A stretch of 64,000 nt of DNA from AP-15 sp963846635. GTDB taxonomy: Bacteria > Pseudomonadota > Alphaproteobacteria > ATCC43930 > CGMCC-115725. Positions 43,324 through 54,100 of the stretch are shown here, piece after piece. Below the pieces are notes generated by a model. That model did not search any database, had not been told where the DNA came from, and worked only from the letters and a program-made list of their open reading frames with translations. A program made the position numbers and the translations under genes. The DNA lies in NCBI GenBank assembly GCA_963846635.1, contig CAWJXM010000034.1, positions 53,854 through 117,853 of the forward strand, in the 5' to 3' direction. The number at the start of each line of letters is the position of its first letter. Within the stretch, counting starts at the first letter, position 1.

Positions 43324-44694
43324 ATGCTGGAAATCGGCGTCTTTCACAACGGCGCATCGAGCCTGCCGGTCGTAACCAACAAAGAGGGCGTTACCTTCAA
43401 CGACGGATCGCTCGCCGATGTGCACAAGACGGCGCAGGAGACGCTGGTCAATCAGGTGCGCCAGGGCATCCTCGCCGAAAAGCTCGGCTATCAGTCGTTT
43501 TGGCTGACCGAGCACCATTTCCAGCCTGAGGGCGCGGAGATGAGCCCGAACCCGCTGATGGTGCAGATGAGCGTCGCGGCTCATACGAAACGCATCCGTC
43601 TCGGCCAGGCGGCGAATATCATCGTTTGGCACCACCCGGTGCGGCTTGCCGAGCAGATCGCCATTCTTGACGTGATCAGCGGCGGGCGCGTCGATTGCGG
43701 TATCGGCCGCGGTTATCAGCCGCGAGAAAACGAGACCCTCGGCCGCCCCTACGGCTCGACGATCCAGGACCAGGAGCGCAACCGCAAGGCGTTCGAAGAA
43801 AATATCGCGATTATGAAAAAATGCTGGACCGAGCCGTCTTTCGCCCATCATGGCGAGAACTTCTCGGTGCCGCCCACCTATACGAAGTGGAACCACAAGC
43901 AGACGATCGCTTATTTCCAACAGGACAAGGCCGAGCGGCGGCTCGAAGACGTGATCCAGCTCGGCGATCCCGACATGTACTCGGCCGGCAATCCGGTGCA
44001 AGCGACGACGACCACATTGAAGGAGCTCCAGGTTTTCCCGCAGCCGGTGCAAAAGCCGCACCCGCCATTATGGGAACCGCTGACCAGCGCCCGCTCGCTC
44101 AAATTCGCGGCCGAGCACGGGATCAACGGGGTGATGATCGCCGAGCCGAACGACCGGCTGCGCCGCAACCTGGAAATCTATTACGAGGCGGCCGAAAAGG
44201 CGGGCTTCCCGGACATGCACGACCGTGGCCGCTTCAAATTCGGGTGGGACGCCGAAAAACGCCGCGGCATCATGACGAGCCGCTATTTGCACATCACCCG
44301 GCCGGGCAAGGAAAAGCAGGCGCTCGAGCGGGCGGCACGGGCGATCGAACTGCAGTTCGATTATTACGGGCCGTTCGGCTTCGGTGCGGTGGTGGCGCGG
44401 CTCGACGAGCCGATGTTCGATCTCAACAAAAAGGTTACCGCAGAGATGTTGCGCGACCGCGAGATCGCGATCCACGGCTCAAAGCAGTTCGTGATCGATA
44501 AGATCATGAAGATGCGCAAGGAATGCGGCTACGACGATTTCTGCTTTATGGGTTGGTTCGAGCTCGGCGGCTTCGCGGCCCGGGAGATCGAGGAGCAGAT
44601 GCAAATCTTCGCCGAAGAGGTGATGCCGGTCATCGCCCGCGAGTGCGGCGGCAAAGTGGAGTTGCCGGCGCGCGGCCTTGATCTGGTCGCCTGA
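43324..44694 (+). CDS. LLM-class flavin-dependent oxidoreductase
   Basis: This 456-residue luciferase-like protein has the TIM-barrel opening (LEIGVFHNGASS), FWLTEHHFQPEG with the conserved His pair, ANIIVWHHPVRLAEQIAILD, and GGRVDCGIGRGYQPREN as the FMN-phosphate region. Such enzymes use reduced flavin and oxygen to oxidise alkanes, ketones or sulfonates, or F420/FMN in reductions; the substrate is not clear. A strong AGGAGGA precedes the ATG. Beside it are a divergent decayed TetR gene and, 96 bp downstream, an alpha/beta hydrolase, a layout typical of small catabolic operons in which a Baeyer-Villiger-like product is hydrolysed. Confidence 0.88.
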   Translation: MLEIGVFHNGASSLPVVTNKEGVTFNDGSLADVHKTAQETLVNQVRQGILAEKLGYQSFWLTEHHFQPEGAEMSPNPLMVQMSVAAHTKRIRLGQAANIIVWHHPVRLAEQIAILDVISGGRVDCGIGRGYQPRENETLGRPYGSTIQDQERNRKAFEENIAIMKKCWTEPSFAHHGENFSVPPTYTKWNHKQTIAYFQQDKAERRLEDVIQLGDPDMYSAGNPVQATTTTLKELQVFPQPVQKPHPPLWEPLTSARSLKFAAEHGINGVMIAEPNDRLRRNLEIYYEAAEKAGFPDMHDRGRFKFGWDAEKRRGIMTSRYLHITRPGKEKQALERAARAIELQFDYYGPFGFGAVVARLDEPMFDLNKKVTAEMLRDREIAIHGSKQFVIDKIMKMRKECGYDDFCFMGWFELGGFAAREIEEQMQIFAEEVMPVIARECGGKVELPARGLDLVA

Positions 44695-44790
44695 CCCGAG
44701 CCGCGCTGCGCAGGGCCCTGGAGCTGCCGAAAGGCCCCGGTGTCCGTTGATGCTTGGGTGACATGACCATGGCTGTTGATGGAGGAGATG

Positions 44791-45702
44791 ATGGCGAGCC
44801 GGGGAGCCGAGGAACTGAAGACCTTCCTTCGCAACTGGGCGACGATATTTGCGGCCCGTCCGGACATGCCGCTCGACGAGCTGCGGCTGATATTCGAGCA
44901 CTGGGGTGACGTGACGGCGGAACCCGGCGGCATCGATTACCTTGAGACCGACGCCAATGGTGTCCCGGCAATGTGGGCGGTCCCAAAAGGTTGTGCCGAG
45001 GATCGGGTCGTACTGTGTTTTCATGGCGGCGGCTACGTCACCTCGTCGATGTACACGCATCGCAAGCTTTACGGTCATCTTGCGAAGGCGATCGGCTGTC
45101 GGGCCCTCATTCCACATTACCGCCGCGCTCCGGAGCATGTGCACCCGGCACCGGTCGATGATGCGGTAACTGCGTACAAGTGGATCCTCGATCAGGGGAT
45201 TACGTCCGATCACACCGCCCTGACCGGCGACTCGGCGGGCGGCGCACTCGCGGTAACCACGCTGCTGTGCGCCCGCGAGCGCAACCTGCCGATGCCGGCG
45301 GCAACGATGCCGCTCTCGCCCTGGGTCGATATGGAAATGACCGGGGAGAGCCTGGTTTCAAACCGCGAGCGGGATGTGCTGGTTCAGAAGGAAGTCGTCG
45401 AAATAATGGCTACGACCTTCCTCGGCGATGGCGGGAACCGCAGGGATCCCTTGGCGAACCCGCTTTACGCCGATCTCAAGGGCCTGCCACCAATGTACAT
45501 CCAGGTCGGCGGTGATGAGACATTGTTGGACGACAGTCGCCGGCTTGCAGAGCATGCACGGGAGGCCGGCGTCGAAGTTCGTCTCCATGTCTTCCAGGAG
45601 ATGCAGCACGTCTTCCATTTTGCCGCGGGATATGCGCCCGAAGCGGACGACGCGATCCGCAAACTTGCCGAGTGGGTCCGCCCGAAGCTGGGGCTAGATT
45701 GA
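44791..45702 (+). CDS. Alpha/beta hydrolase, HSL/acetylesterase family
   Basis: The ATG at 44791 follows GGAGG by five bases; in-frame ATGs also occur at 44779 and 44788. The 303-residue enzyme has the HSL oxyanion motif HGGGY (VLCFHGGGYVTSS), the nucleophile elbow GDSAGGAL and an acid/His end (GDETLLDDSRR; MQHVFHFAAGY). It belongs to the hormone-sensitive-lipase carboxylesterases. Located just after the flavin oxygenase, it could hydrolyse an ester or lactone made by it; this is inference. Confidence 0.87.
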   Translation: MASRGAEELKTFLRNWATIFAARPDMPLDELRLIFEHWGDVTAEPGGIDYLETDANGVPAMWAVPKGCAEDRVVLCFHGGGYVTSSMYTHRKLYGHLAKAIGCRALIPHYRRAPEHVHPAPVDDAVTAYKWILDQGITSDHTALTGDSAGGALAVTTLLCARERNLPMPAATMPLSPWVDMEMTGESLVSNRERDVLVQKEVVEIMATTFLGDGGNRRDPLANPLYADLKGLPPMYIQVGGDETLLDDSRRLAEHAREAGVEVRLHVFQEMQHVFHFAAGYAPEADDAIRKLAEWVRPKLGLD

Positions 45703-45864
45703 GCCGAATTGCCCTGATTTGGATCCTTCGCGGGAGAGGAGTTGCTAGGCCTCATGCCTTCCGCAGGAGCGGTTCCTAAGTCGCGCCATAAGAAGCATCA
45801 AGGCTACCATGCCATGAGTCGAAGGTGAGAGCTGACCGACAAGGGTTTGCAAATGGGCTAATGG

Positions 45865-46233
45865 CTAGGGCTGGCGACTGAGTGCGGTCTTTGCGATGTC
45901 GATGACGACTTTAAGCTTAAACGGCGTGCGCAAAAACGCCGTGTAGGCGCCCCTCGCGGCTTCGGCAACGGCGCCTTCCGGCAGCGAGCTCATGACGATC
46001 ACTGGAATATCACGCCGCGCCGGGTCTTCGCGAATGGCTTTGAGCATGGCGGTGCCGTCCATGATCGGCATCATCAAATCAAGTATCACGAGATCCGGTC
46101 GTCGCTCCCGCAAACGCTCCAACCCTTGCCGACCATTCATTGCGGTCATCACCTCGTGGCCCGCATCGGTCAGTGCGGCTTCCAGCACCTCAGCGATGCT
46201 GTATTCGTCGTCGACCACCAGGATGAGGGCCAC
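45865..46233 (-). CDS. Single-domain response regulator
   Basis: From the GTG at 46233 (GAGGAA just upstream) the protein has 122 residues and is only a receiver domain: ILVVDDEYSIAE with the acidic pair, the phospho-Asp in LVILDLMMPIMDG, Ser in VIVMSSLPEG and a Lys in TPFKLKVVIDI. Without an output domain it probably acts by protein contact or in a phosphorelay. Its start follows the stop of the KaiC-like fragment by one base, so it was once downstream of that gene and of the decayed kinase. Confidence 0.78.
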   Translation of the reverse strand: MALILVVDDEYSIAEVLEAALTDAGHEVMTAMNGRQGLERLRERRPDLVILDLMMPIMDGTAMLKAIREDPARRDIPVIVMSSLPEGAVAEAARGAYTAFLRTPFKLKVVIDIAKTALSRQP

Positions 46234-46234
46234 G

Positions 46235-46660
46235 CTATTCCTCGCCAGCACGCGCGCTACCCAGAGCCGACTGCGAAGCCGCTCCACCTTCTTGTCGCGT
46301 TGCTTGTGCCAGTATGGCCTCAGCAGCAGATGAATCGGCGTCAATAACGATACCGTTTTGCCTGATGGTAAATTTATGCAGTGCTGAATCGATGTCGGAG
46401 TGGCGGACTTTGAGAACGGAAATCATCCGGTGCAGCGTGGAACGAAGCTCGACGTAGCGCATCACGATGATGATCTCGGCGCTACACGAAACCCCGCGCA
46501 GCGAGAGACCGCTGAGAGGAAGTCCGCCGACGGAGCCGATCAGATCGATTTCCGAGGTGTAGAGGGTGCTAACGCCGCGCGCGCGGAACTCATTGCTGAA
46601 TGCGGCGAAGATGTGCCCCAGCCGATCCCGATGATTCGCTAATTTCTCAAAGCCCTGGAG
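46235..46660 (-). pseudogene. KaiC/RAD55-like ATPase C-terminal fragment
   Basis: The frame reads GLQGFEKLANHRDRLGHIFA, SNEFRARGVSTLYTSEIDLI, MRYVELRSTLHRMISVLKVR and DSDIDSALHKFTI. This is the end of a KaiC-like RecA-fold ATPase as found beside bacterial sensor kinases. The Walker motifs and the whole N-terminal part are missing. Upstream it runs directly into histidine kinase sequence, so a deletion joined the two. Confidence 0.6.
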
Positions 46661-46679
46661 CCCGTTGTGCTTTTTCGCT

Positions 46680-47260
46680 CCAGGCGCCAAAAACGCTCGA
46701 AAATCTGCGCCTGGTCCCGATCCGAGATGCCAATACCTTCATCGCGGACCGACTATCGGGCGTTATCTCCATCGCTTGAAAAAGCGACTTCAATCGGCTG
46801 CACGCCGCCGTAACGAGTTGCATTCGAGAGAAGATTCTCCAAGATCTGCTCCATGGCCGTTTCATCACAGTGGCCGATGATTTCGTCTTGCACCTTGAGC
46901 GAGATCGAGCTGCCGGCGCGCTCGGCTGCGGGGGGCCATACTCATCGCACCTTGTCTGACGAGCGCCGAGAGATCGATCTCGGCAAGCTGCAAGGGAAGA
47001 TTTTCCGAGTTGATCCGGGATACATCAAGAAGGATGGTGGCGCGTCGAATGTACGCATCCACGAGCCGCTCGAGACGTTCCAATCGTTGTACGATCTCCT
47101 TTGGGACTGCTCCAGGTATTCTGCGGGCTCTGGCTAACAACAGCTCGACGCGCCCCCTGATCGGCGTCATAGGATTGCGCAACTCGTGTGCCGCGATAGC
47201 AAGAAAGTCATCGCGCGCCCGCAGCTCAGCTTCGAGTTCGGCGATACGAGCCTCCAACAT
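46680..47260 (-). pseudogene. Sensor histidine kinase remnant
   Basis: A HisKA region is readable (DDFLAIAAHELRNPMTPIRG, RLVDAYIRRATILLDVSRIN). After a frame change near 46930, pieces of the ATPase domain follow (MEQILENLLSNATRYGGVQP; DEGIGISDRDQAQIFERFWR), with an in-frame stop between them. The G2 box and the end are missing, replaced by the KaiC-like fragment. Confidence 0.65.
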
Positions 47261-47512
47261 GATTTCGCGGTCGGCTTGGGAGGAGCGCGCCGGAGAATGG
47301 CCGACTGGTATCCTCCCAATCGTCGTTTGTGGCCGATCCTTAAAAATGCGTTGCTCCCCCGAACTGATCGCGCGACGCAAGCTGGCTTTTGATGAAACGG
47401 CGCTGCGAGCAGTCGCGTTCCGGGGGCAAGTGATTTGGTCGGAATACCCAGCCTCGCCTCGGGCCGAAATGCTTCAGCCAGAGCGAAACGATAGTGGTTG
47501 TGAAACTCGTCG

Positions 47513-47686
47513 CTACCGTACAGCGAGAGGGCGCCGGTCCTCACCGTGCTCGCCGACCACCATCAGCCCGACTGGCATCGTGCCCGGCTGGTGGATGGGA
47601 AGAGTGACGGCGCAGCGGTCGAGAAAGTTGATGATGGACGTATTCCGCAGGATCAGCGCGTTAAGCCGAAAGTAATTCTCGTCAGC
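47513..47686 (-). pseudogene. Amidase C-terminal fragment
   Basis: The minus-strand frame reads ADENYFRLNALILRNTSIIN, FLDRCAVTLPIHQPGTMPVG and LMVVGEHGEDRRPLAVR then stop. This is the characteristic last 60 residues of amidase-signature enzymes, including the PGTMPVGLM loop. Nothing of the catalytic domain is upstream. Confidence 0.6.
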
Positions 47687-47730
47687 TGCTGGGATCCATC
47701 ACTGAAAGTCTCGAATAGCGGCTGATCCTG

Positions 47731-47916
47731 GAGCTCCGGCAAGGAAGGGTCGAGGGGCGCGCTGTTCTTGATGTCGGGTGCGGCGACGGCGCCCTCGCCT
47801 TGGCATTCCCGCAAAAGGCTGCGGGACGTGTCGTCGGCTGCGATGTCGATCGGCGAATGATTGCTCGCGCCAGCGCTGAGGCGGCAAGCTACGGGGTCCC
47901 GATATCGGCCGGGTGA
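47731..47916 (+). pseudogene. Class I methyltransferase fragment
   Basis: The plus-strand frame reads AVLDVGCGDGALALAFPQKA then AGRVVGCDVDRRMIARASAE. These are the S-adenosylmethionine-binding motif I and the following acidic strand of class I methyltransferases. It stops after YGVPISAG. No start and no C-terminal half are present. Confidence 0.6.
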
Positions 47917-48204
47917 ACCGCGACCCCGACCATCAGCCTGGTGGTATCGGCACGATATGGCGCTTGCGGCCCTTGACCTTCTTGGCCGCATCCCCGGGTC
48001 GCGGCTTTGCCGCGCCCGAGGACAGGCTCCGCCGCGCGACCCCCCCGCCGATGAAAACAAGCCCCCTCCCGTCAGCCCGGAAACCGCCATCGGGGCAGAC
48101 TATCCCCGTTCACCCGCGGGCTGAGATGCATTGCTTGAATGAATTCAGTTTTGTCTCTCACTGCCACCACTCTGGGGAACGATTCAAATTGATGGGTGAT
48201 AAGC
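47917..48204. other. Gene-free stretch before hybrid kinase end
   Basis: Only short, Pro/Arg-rich frames are present. I see no recognisable gene or RNA. Confidence 0.35.
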
Positions 48205-49908
48205 TCACTGGGTATCGTTTATGCGCAATCCGCTCAAACCGCCCACAAGCGGAGATAGTTCGCTAGAGTTCGGGGGCATTACTAGTCGAACAATTAACGA
48301 CGACAAGTCTTCTTGTCGATATGGTTTGCTCAGGCGAGGTAGGGATGAAATGTCGTCAGGCACATCAGCAAATCCTGTGGCGATTGCTACCGGCAAGCCA
48401 GGGCGAATTCTCCTCATCTTTTCGGCTAGCCTGGCGCCGTTCAATCCGGGCATGGCGTAATCAGTGATCACCACATCAATACGCTGGCGGGTGCACACAT
48501 CAAGGGCTTGACCGGCCGATGCCGCTTCAATCACCTCATGGCCGAGGTCCTCGATCATTGCGGCGGTGCTGGCAAGGACGAGCGGGTCATCATCGACGAC
48601 GAGTACCCGGAGCGACGGGGTCATAGTATGAGATCCTAACGTATTAACCCCTTCCCGATCGTTCGGCTCGCTCTGCGATGCCGGCAACCAGAGTTCGACG
48701 TTGGTGCCGTAACCCAGTCGACTGCTGATGCGCATAGCGCCGCCCGATTGCCCTACCAGACCATCAACCATCGACAGTCCGAGGCCGGTGCCGCGGGCGC
48801 GATCCTTTGTCGTGAAGAAGGGCTCGGGTGCCCGGGCAAGCGTTTCCTCATCCATACCGTGTCCGGTGTCCTTGACGCCGATCACGGCATAGTCGCCAGG
48901 TTCGAGCCCCGGAATGTCTCCAGTAATTACGCGCTTGCTGTTGGCGCTGATGTGAAGGCGTCCGCCACTGGGCATTGCATCACGCGCATTGACAGCAAGA
49001 TTCATTATGGCCAATTCGAGCTGGTTCGGGTCCACGCGGATGCTAGTGAGATTCCTTTCAAATTCGGTGGTAATCTCGATCGTCGGTCCCAGCGAGCGGC
49101 TCAACATGTCGAGCATGCCATCGAGGAGTTTGGCGACGTCCACGATCTCCGGCTTTAATTCCTGACGGCGCGCAAACGCCAAGAGGCGCTTTGTCAGAGT
49201 AGCCCCGCGTTCGGCACCTTGGATCGCGCCATCGACGAGCCGAAGCCCCCGAGGATTGTCTAAAAGATAACTTCGAACCAGATCGAGATTACCGAGAATT
49301 GCCATCAGTAAATTGTTGAAGTCGTGCGCCACTCCTCCCGTTAGCTGTCCTAGGCTCTCAAGTTTCTGCATTTGGTGCACCTGCGCGAGAGCCGCTTCGC
49401 GCTCACGGGTGCGCAGCGCGACACGTTTCTCAAGCTCGGTATTCGCCTGAGCAAGCTCGGCAGTACGCTCGGCAACGCGGTTCTCCAGTTCCGCATTGAG
49501 CATCTCGAGCTGTTGGGTCTTGCGATAGAGTTCGCAGAATACTTTGACTTTGGCTCTCAGGAGTTCCGGAACCACTGGAACCGGAAGATAATCCACTGCC
49601 CCAAGAGCATACCCCCGCAGGAGATCGAGATCGGTTACCTGAATTGCTGAGACGAATATGATTGCGGTCGTCTGAAACCGCGGGTGATCACGAATCATCG
49701 CCGCAAGCTGAAACCCGTCAAGATCGGGCATGCAGACGTCAATCAATATGACCGCAATTTTACGCTTCAGAAGCTGCTCAAGGGCCTCCGTTGCCGAGCC
49801 GGCTTTGATCAGATTCTCCCCGAGCTCGGCGAGTATCGCCTCGTAGCTTAGTAATTTCGCGGGCTGGTCATCGACTAGGAGGATATCGACCCTTTCTTGG
49901 TCGGCCAC
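48205..49908 (-). CDS. Hybrid histidine kinase, REC-HisKA-HATPase-REC
   Basis: The 567-residue cytoplasmic protein has an N-terminal receiver (DILLVDDQPAKLLSYEAIL, Asp in VILIDVCMPDLDG) and a coiled coil (about 130-180, AELENRVAERTAELAQ). A DHp domain follows with the His in LTGGVAHDFNNLLMAILGNL, then an ATPase domain (LAVNARDAMPSGG, DTGHGMDEE, RGTGLGLSMVDGL) and a C-terminal receiver (RVLVVDDDPLVLAS, Asp in VVITDYAMPGLNG). The HDFNN-type kinase core is common in chemotaxis-like or phytochrome-type relays. It is the last gene of a minus-strand unit after the HAMP kinase and the triple-receiver gene, 16 bp downstream of the latter. Confidence 0.9.
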   Translation of the reverse strand: MADQERVDILLVDDQPAKLLSYEAILAELGENLIKAGSATEALEQLLKRKIAVILIDVCMPDLDGFQLAAMIRDHPRFQTTAIIFVSAIQVTDLDLLRGYALGAVDYLPVPVVPELLRAKVKVFCELYRKTQQLEMLNAELENRVAERTAELAQANTELEKRVALRTREREAALAQVHQMQKLESLGQLTGGVAHDFNNLLMAILGNLDLVRSYLLDNPRGLRLVDGAIQGAERGATLTKRLLAFARRQELKPEIVDVAKLLDGMLDMLSRSLGPTIEITTEFERNLTSIRVDPNQLELAIMNLAVNARDAMPSGGRLHISANSKRVITGDIPGLEPGDYAVIGVKDTGHGMDEETLARAPEPFFTTKDRARGTGLGLSMVDGLVGQSGGAMRISSRLGYGTNVELWLPASQSEPNDREGVNTLGSHTMTPSLRVLVVDDDPLVLASTAAMIEDLGHEVIEAASAGQALDVCTRQRIDVVITDYAMPGLNGARLAEKMRRIRPGLPVAIATGFADVPDDISSLPRLSKPYRQEDLSSLIVRLVMPPNSSELSPLVGGLSGLRINDTQ

Positions 49909-49924
49909 GGTCGCAATCCTCTAT

Positions 49925-51130
49925 TTAGCGATGCAGCCACATCCGCAAAGCCGACAGGAGCTGCTCGGTATTTACCGGCTTAGCGAGATAATCAGAGGCA
50001 CCGGCTTCCAGACATTTTTCGCGGTCACCCTTCATCGCTTTTGCTGTTAAAGCAATTATCGGCAGCCGCCGGAAGGCCGGGTTAGCGCGAATCATCTGCA
50101 TCGTCTCATAGCCGTCCATTTCGGGCATCATGATATCCATTAACACGATAGCTAAGCCAGGAGTGGATTTGATCAGCTCAATCGCCTCATTCCCGGTCGT
50201 CGCCGTCAGGACGTTCATGCCGCGGCGCTCCAAAACGCTGCTTAAGACGAAAATGTTGCGGGCATCGTCGTCCACCAACAGCACCGTTTTGCCGATGAGA
50301 TCCTCGTCCGAGCCGTGCAGCCGTTCGAGCATCTTTCGCTTTTCTGGCGGCAACTCGGCAACGACCCGATGCAAGAACAGCGCGGTTTCGTCCAGCAGCC
50401 GCTCCGGTGATTCCACGCCCTTGACGATCACGCTGCGGGCGATTTCGTGAAGTTGGGCATCTTCGTCTGACGACAGTTCCCTGCCGGTGAAAACCACAAT
50501 TGGTAGGTCCTGCAGCGCTGGATCATCGCGGATCACCTCAAGCACGTCAAACCCGGACATGTCCGGTAGACGGAGATCGAGCACGGCGCAGTCGATTAAC
50601 TGTTCGTGCAAGATCTTCAGGGCTTCTGTGCCAGTGCCCGCTGTTATCACATGAATGTCGTCGTGGGCGAGCAGCTCGGAGATGCCGAGGAGTTCGGCGG
50701 CGTTGTCTTCGATAACCAGCAGGCGACGGCGCCGGGGCTTTACAAACGCGGTAATCCTGGCGATAGCCGCCCTAAGATCTTCGGTAGTCGAAGGTTTGGT
50801 CACAAACGAGAATGCACCACGAGCGAGCCCGTGCTGCCGGTCCTCGTCAAAGGTGACGATCTGAACAGGAATGTGCCGTGTCGCCGGATCCCGCTTGAGT
50901 TGGCTCAGCACAGTCCAGCCAAGCATATCCGGCAGGAAGACATCAAGCGACACCGCGGTGGGTTCATACTCGCGCGCCAGTGCGAGCGCGTCGGCGCCGC
51001 GCGTGGCAACAAGCACCTTGAACCCAGCCTCATGGGCCAGATCGGTTAGTATGCCGGCGTAATGGGGATCGTCTTCAACGACGAGCAGAATCGTATCACC
51101 CGCCTTCAGCCCCGTCCGGTCATCGGGCAC
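49925..51130 (-). CDS. Triple receiver-domain protein, probably split from HAMP kinase
   Basis: Three receiver domains in a row: 13-130 (ILLVVEDDPHYAGIL; Asp in AVSLDVFLPDMLGW), 135-255 (RLLVIEDNAAELLGI; Asp in CAVLDLRLPDMSGF) and 280-400 (TVLLVDDDARNIFVL; Asp in IVLMDIMMPEMDGY). There is no output domain. The GTG start at 51130 overlaps the end of the kinase gene by 25 bases and has no ribosome site. The frame continues upstream as SPALAAVRLADLPVEQV, which fits a linker. In many proteobacteria such receivers are fused to the same HAMP-GAF kinase, so a frameshift near 51190-51240 probably split one polypeptide. If both parts are made, phosphotransfer would occur in trans. Confidence 0.85.
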   Translation of the reverse strand: MPDDRTGLKAGDTILLVVEDDPHYAGILTDLAHEAGFKVLVATRGADALALAREYEPTAVSLDVFLPDMLGWTVLSQLKRDPATRHIPVQIVTFDEDRQHGLARGAFSFVTKPSTTEDLRAAIARITAFVKPRRRRLLVIEDNAAELLGISELLAHDDIHVITAGTGTEALKILHEQLIDCAVLDLRLPDMSGFDVLEVIRDDPALQDLPIVVFTGRELSSDEDAQLHEIARSVIVKGVESPERLLDETALFLHRVVAELPPEKRKMLERLHGSDEDLIGKTVLLVDDDARNIFVLSSVLERRGMNVLTATTGNEAIELIKSTPGLAIVLMDIMMPEMDGYETMQMIRANPAFRRLPIIALTAKAMKGDREKCLEAGASDYLAKPVNTEQLLSALRMWLHR

Positions 51131-54100
51131 CTGCTCGACCGGGAGGTCGGCCAGCCGGACCGCTGCGAGGGCGGGCGAGCCGCAGCCGCAGGCGATGCGA
51201 TCGTGCTCTGGATGGCCGGAGTTGCCGAGGCTGGGCCGATATATCTGAGCGGCAGGTACAGGGTAAAGGTGCTTCCTACACCCGGGGTGCTGCGCAGCTG
51301 GATCTCGCCACCGAGCAGGCTCGACAGCTCGCGGCTGATCGCCAGACCAAGGCCGGTGCCGCCAAACCTGCGATTGGTGCTGGCGTCGGCCTGCTGGAAG
51401 GCCTCGAAAATGATCTTCTGCTTCTCCGGCGAGATGCCGATCCCGGTGTCTGAGACCTCGAATGCAACCACCTGGGGCGCGTTGCGCAGGACTGGATGAT
51501 CCGGGCTCCAGCCGCTGATCGCCGAGTTTATGCTGAGCTTGACGCCGCCTTGCTCGGTGAACTTAAAGGCGTTCGAGAGCAAATTTTTAAGGACCTGCTG
51601 CAGGCGCTTCGAATCGGTAAGCATGCTGCGATCGAGCTTCGGATCGAGCTGAACGTCAAACGACAGACGCCGGTTCTCCGCTTCGTGACGGAACGGTCGC
51701 ACCACCATGTCTTGTAGGGTTAAGAAGAATATCTCCTCGACATCCACCGTCACGGTGCCGGATTCGATCTTGGACAGATCCAGAATGTCGCTGATCAGGT
51801 TCATCAGATCGGTCCCGGCGCTGTGGATCGTACGAGCGAACTCGACCTGCTTGGCGGTCAGATTGCCTTCCGGATTCTCGCCGAGCTGCTGACCCAGGAT
51901 CAGGATGCTGTTGAGTGGCGTGCGCAGCTCATGCGACATGTTGGCGAGGAAGTCGGATTTATATTTCGATGCCGCCGCGAGCTCGGTAGCCTTCTCTTCG
52001 AGTGCCCGACGTGCCTGCTCGATTTCCTGGTTCTTCCTCTCGACCTCGATATTGCGCTCTTCGAGCTGCTGCGCCTTTTGCTCGAGCTGCTCGTTGGTCT
52101 GTTGCAATTCGCGCTGCTGCGTTTGCAGCTCGGTCGCTAGATTCTGCGACTGGGTCAGCAGACCCTCGGTTTGCATCGTCGCCTCGATGCTATTCAGCAC
52201 GATCCCGATACTCGCGGTCAGCTGGTCGAGAAACGAGATCTGCAAGTCGGTGAACATGCCGAGAGAGGCAAGCTCGATCACCGCCTTGACCTGCCCTTCG
52301 AACAGGACGGGCAGCACAACGTCATTCTTCGGCATCGCCTTGAACAGCCCGGAGGTAACCGGCACCACCTCTTCGGGCATCTCAGTGATCAGCATGCGGC
52401 GTGCATCGGCGGCGCATTGACCAACCAGACCTTGGCCGATGCGCAGTCGCTCAGGGTGACTGTGCGGTGCAATGTCGTCAGCGAAAGCTGAAAGCAGCTT
52501 GAGGCCAGACTCCCCCTCGGCGAGGTAGATGACGCCGTTCTGCGAATTAACCAGTGGTGCCAGCTCCGCCAGCAGCATTCGGCCCACTGTGGTCAGGTCG
52601 CGCTGCCCCTGCAACATGTTGGTGAACCGAGCGAGGTTCGTCTTGAGCCAGTCCTGCTCTGTGTTGCGGTCCGTCGTGAGCCGCAAATTGTCGATCATCG
52701 TGTTGATGTTGTCTTTAAGCTCCGCAACTTCGCCGCGGGCCTCGACCTGGATCGAGCGGGTCAAATCGCCTTTGGTCACCGCGGTGGCGACTTCGGCAAT
52801 CGCGCGGACCTGCGTCGTCAGGTTGGCAGCGAGCAGGTTGACGTTCCCAGTCAGATCCTTCCAGGTACCGGCAGCACCGGGCACGTTCGCTTGACCGCCG
52901 AGGCGGCCCTCGACACCCACTTCTCGCGCGACGCTGGTGACCTGATCGGCAAAGATGGCGAGCGTGTCTGTCATGTTGTTGATCGTTTCGGCGAGCGCCG
53001 CCACCTCGCCCATCGACTTGACGGTCAGGTTCTGCTTGAGATCACCATTGGCGACGGCCGTGACGACTTTGACGATGCCGCGCACCTGTTCGGTCAGGTT
53101 GGCCGCCATCACGTTAACCGTGTCGGTCAGGTCCTTCCAGGTGCCGGCCACACCCGGGACCGCCGCTTGGCCGCCAAGCTTGCCTTCGGTGCCCACCTCG
53201 CGGGCGACGCGCGTCACCTCGGAGGCAAAGGCGTTGAGCTGGTCGACCATTGTATTGATCGTATTCTTCAGCTCGAGTATCTCGCCTTTGACATCGACAG
53301 TGATTTTGCGTGACAGGTCGCCACGCGCGACGGCAGTCGTCACCTCGGCGATGTTGCGGACTTGCGTCGTCAGATTGGCCGCCAGCAAATTGACGTTGTC
53401 GGTCAAATCTTTCCAGGTGCCCGCCACACCGGGGACGACGGCTTGGCCGCCGAGCTTACCTTCGGTGCCGACCTCGCGCGCGACGCGTGTCACCTCCGCT
53501 GCAAACGAGCGGAGTTGCTCGACCATCGTGTTGAGCGTCTCTTTAAGCAGCAGGATCTCGCCGCGGACATCGACAGTAATCTTCTTCGAGAGGTCGCCAT
53601 TGGCGATCGCGGTGGCGACCTCGGCAATATTGCGCACCTGCCCCGTGAGATTGCTGGCCATAAAATTGACGTTGTCGGTCAGGTCCTTCCACGTTCCCGC
53701 CACGCCCGGCACCGCCGCCTGACCGCCGAGCTTGCCCTCGGTCCCGACCTCGCGGGCAACGCGCGTCACTTCGGATGCAAAGGCGTTGAGCTGATCGACC
53801 ATCGTATTGATCGTGTTTTTAAGCTCAAGTATCTCGCCTTTGACGTCGACAGTAATCTTGCGCGACAGGTCGCCGCGAGCGACCGCCGTCGTCACCTCGG
53901 CGATGTTGCGGACCTGCGCCGTCAGGTTGCCGGCCATGGAATTGACCGAGTCGGTCAGATCCTTCCACGTCCCCGCAACCCCCGGGACGTTGGCTTGGCC
54001 GCCGAGCCGCCCCTCGGTGCCGACCTCGCGGGCGACACGCGTCACCTCGCCGGCAAAGCGGTTCAGCTGGTCGACCATTGTATTGAGCGTTTCCTTGAGC

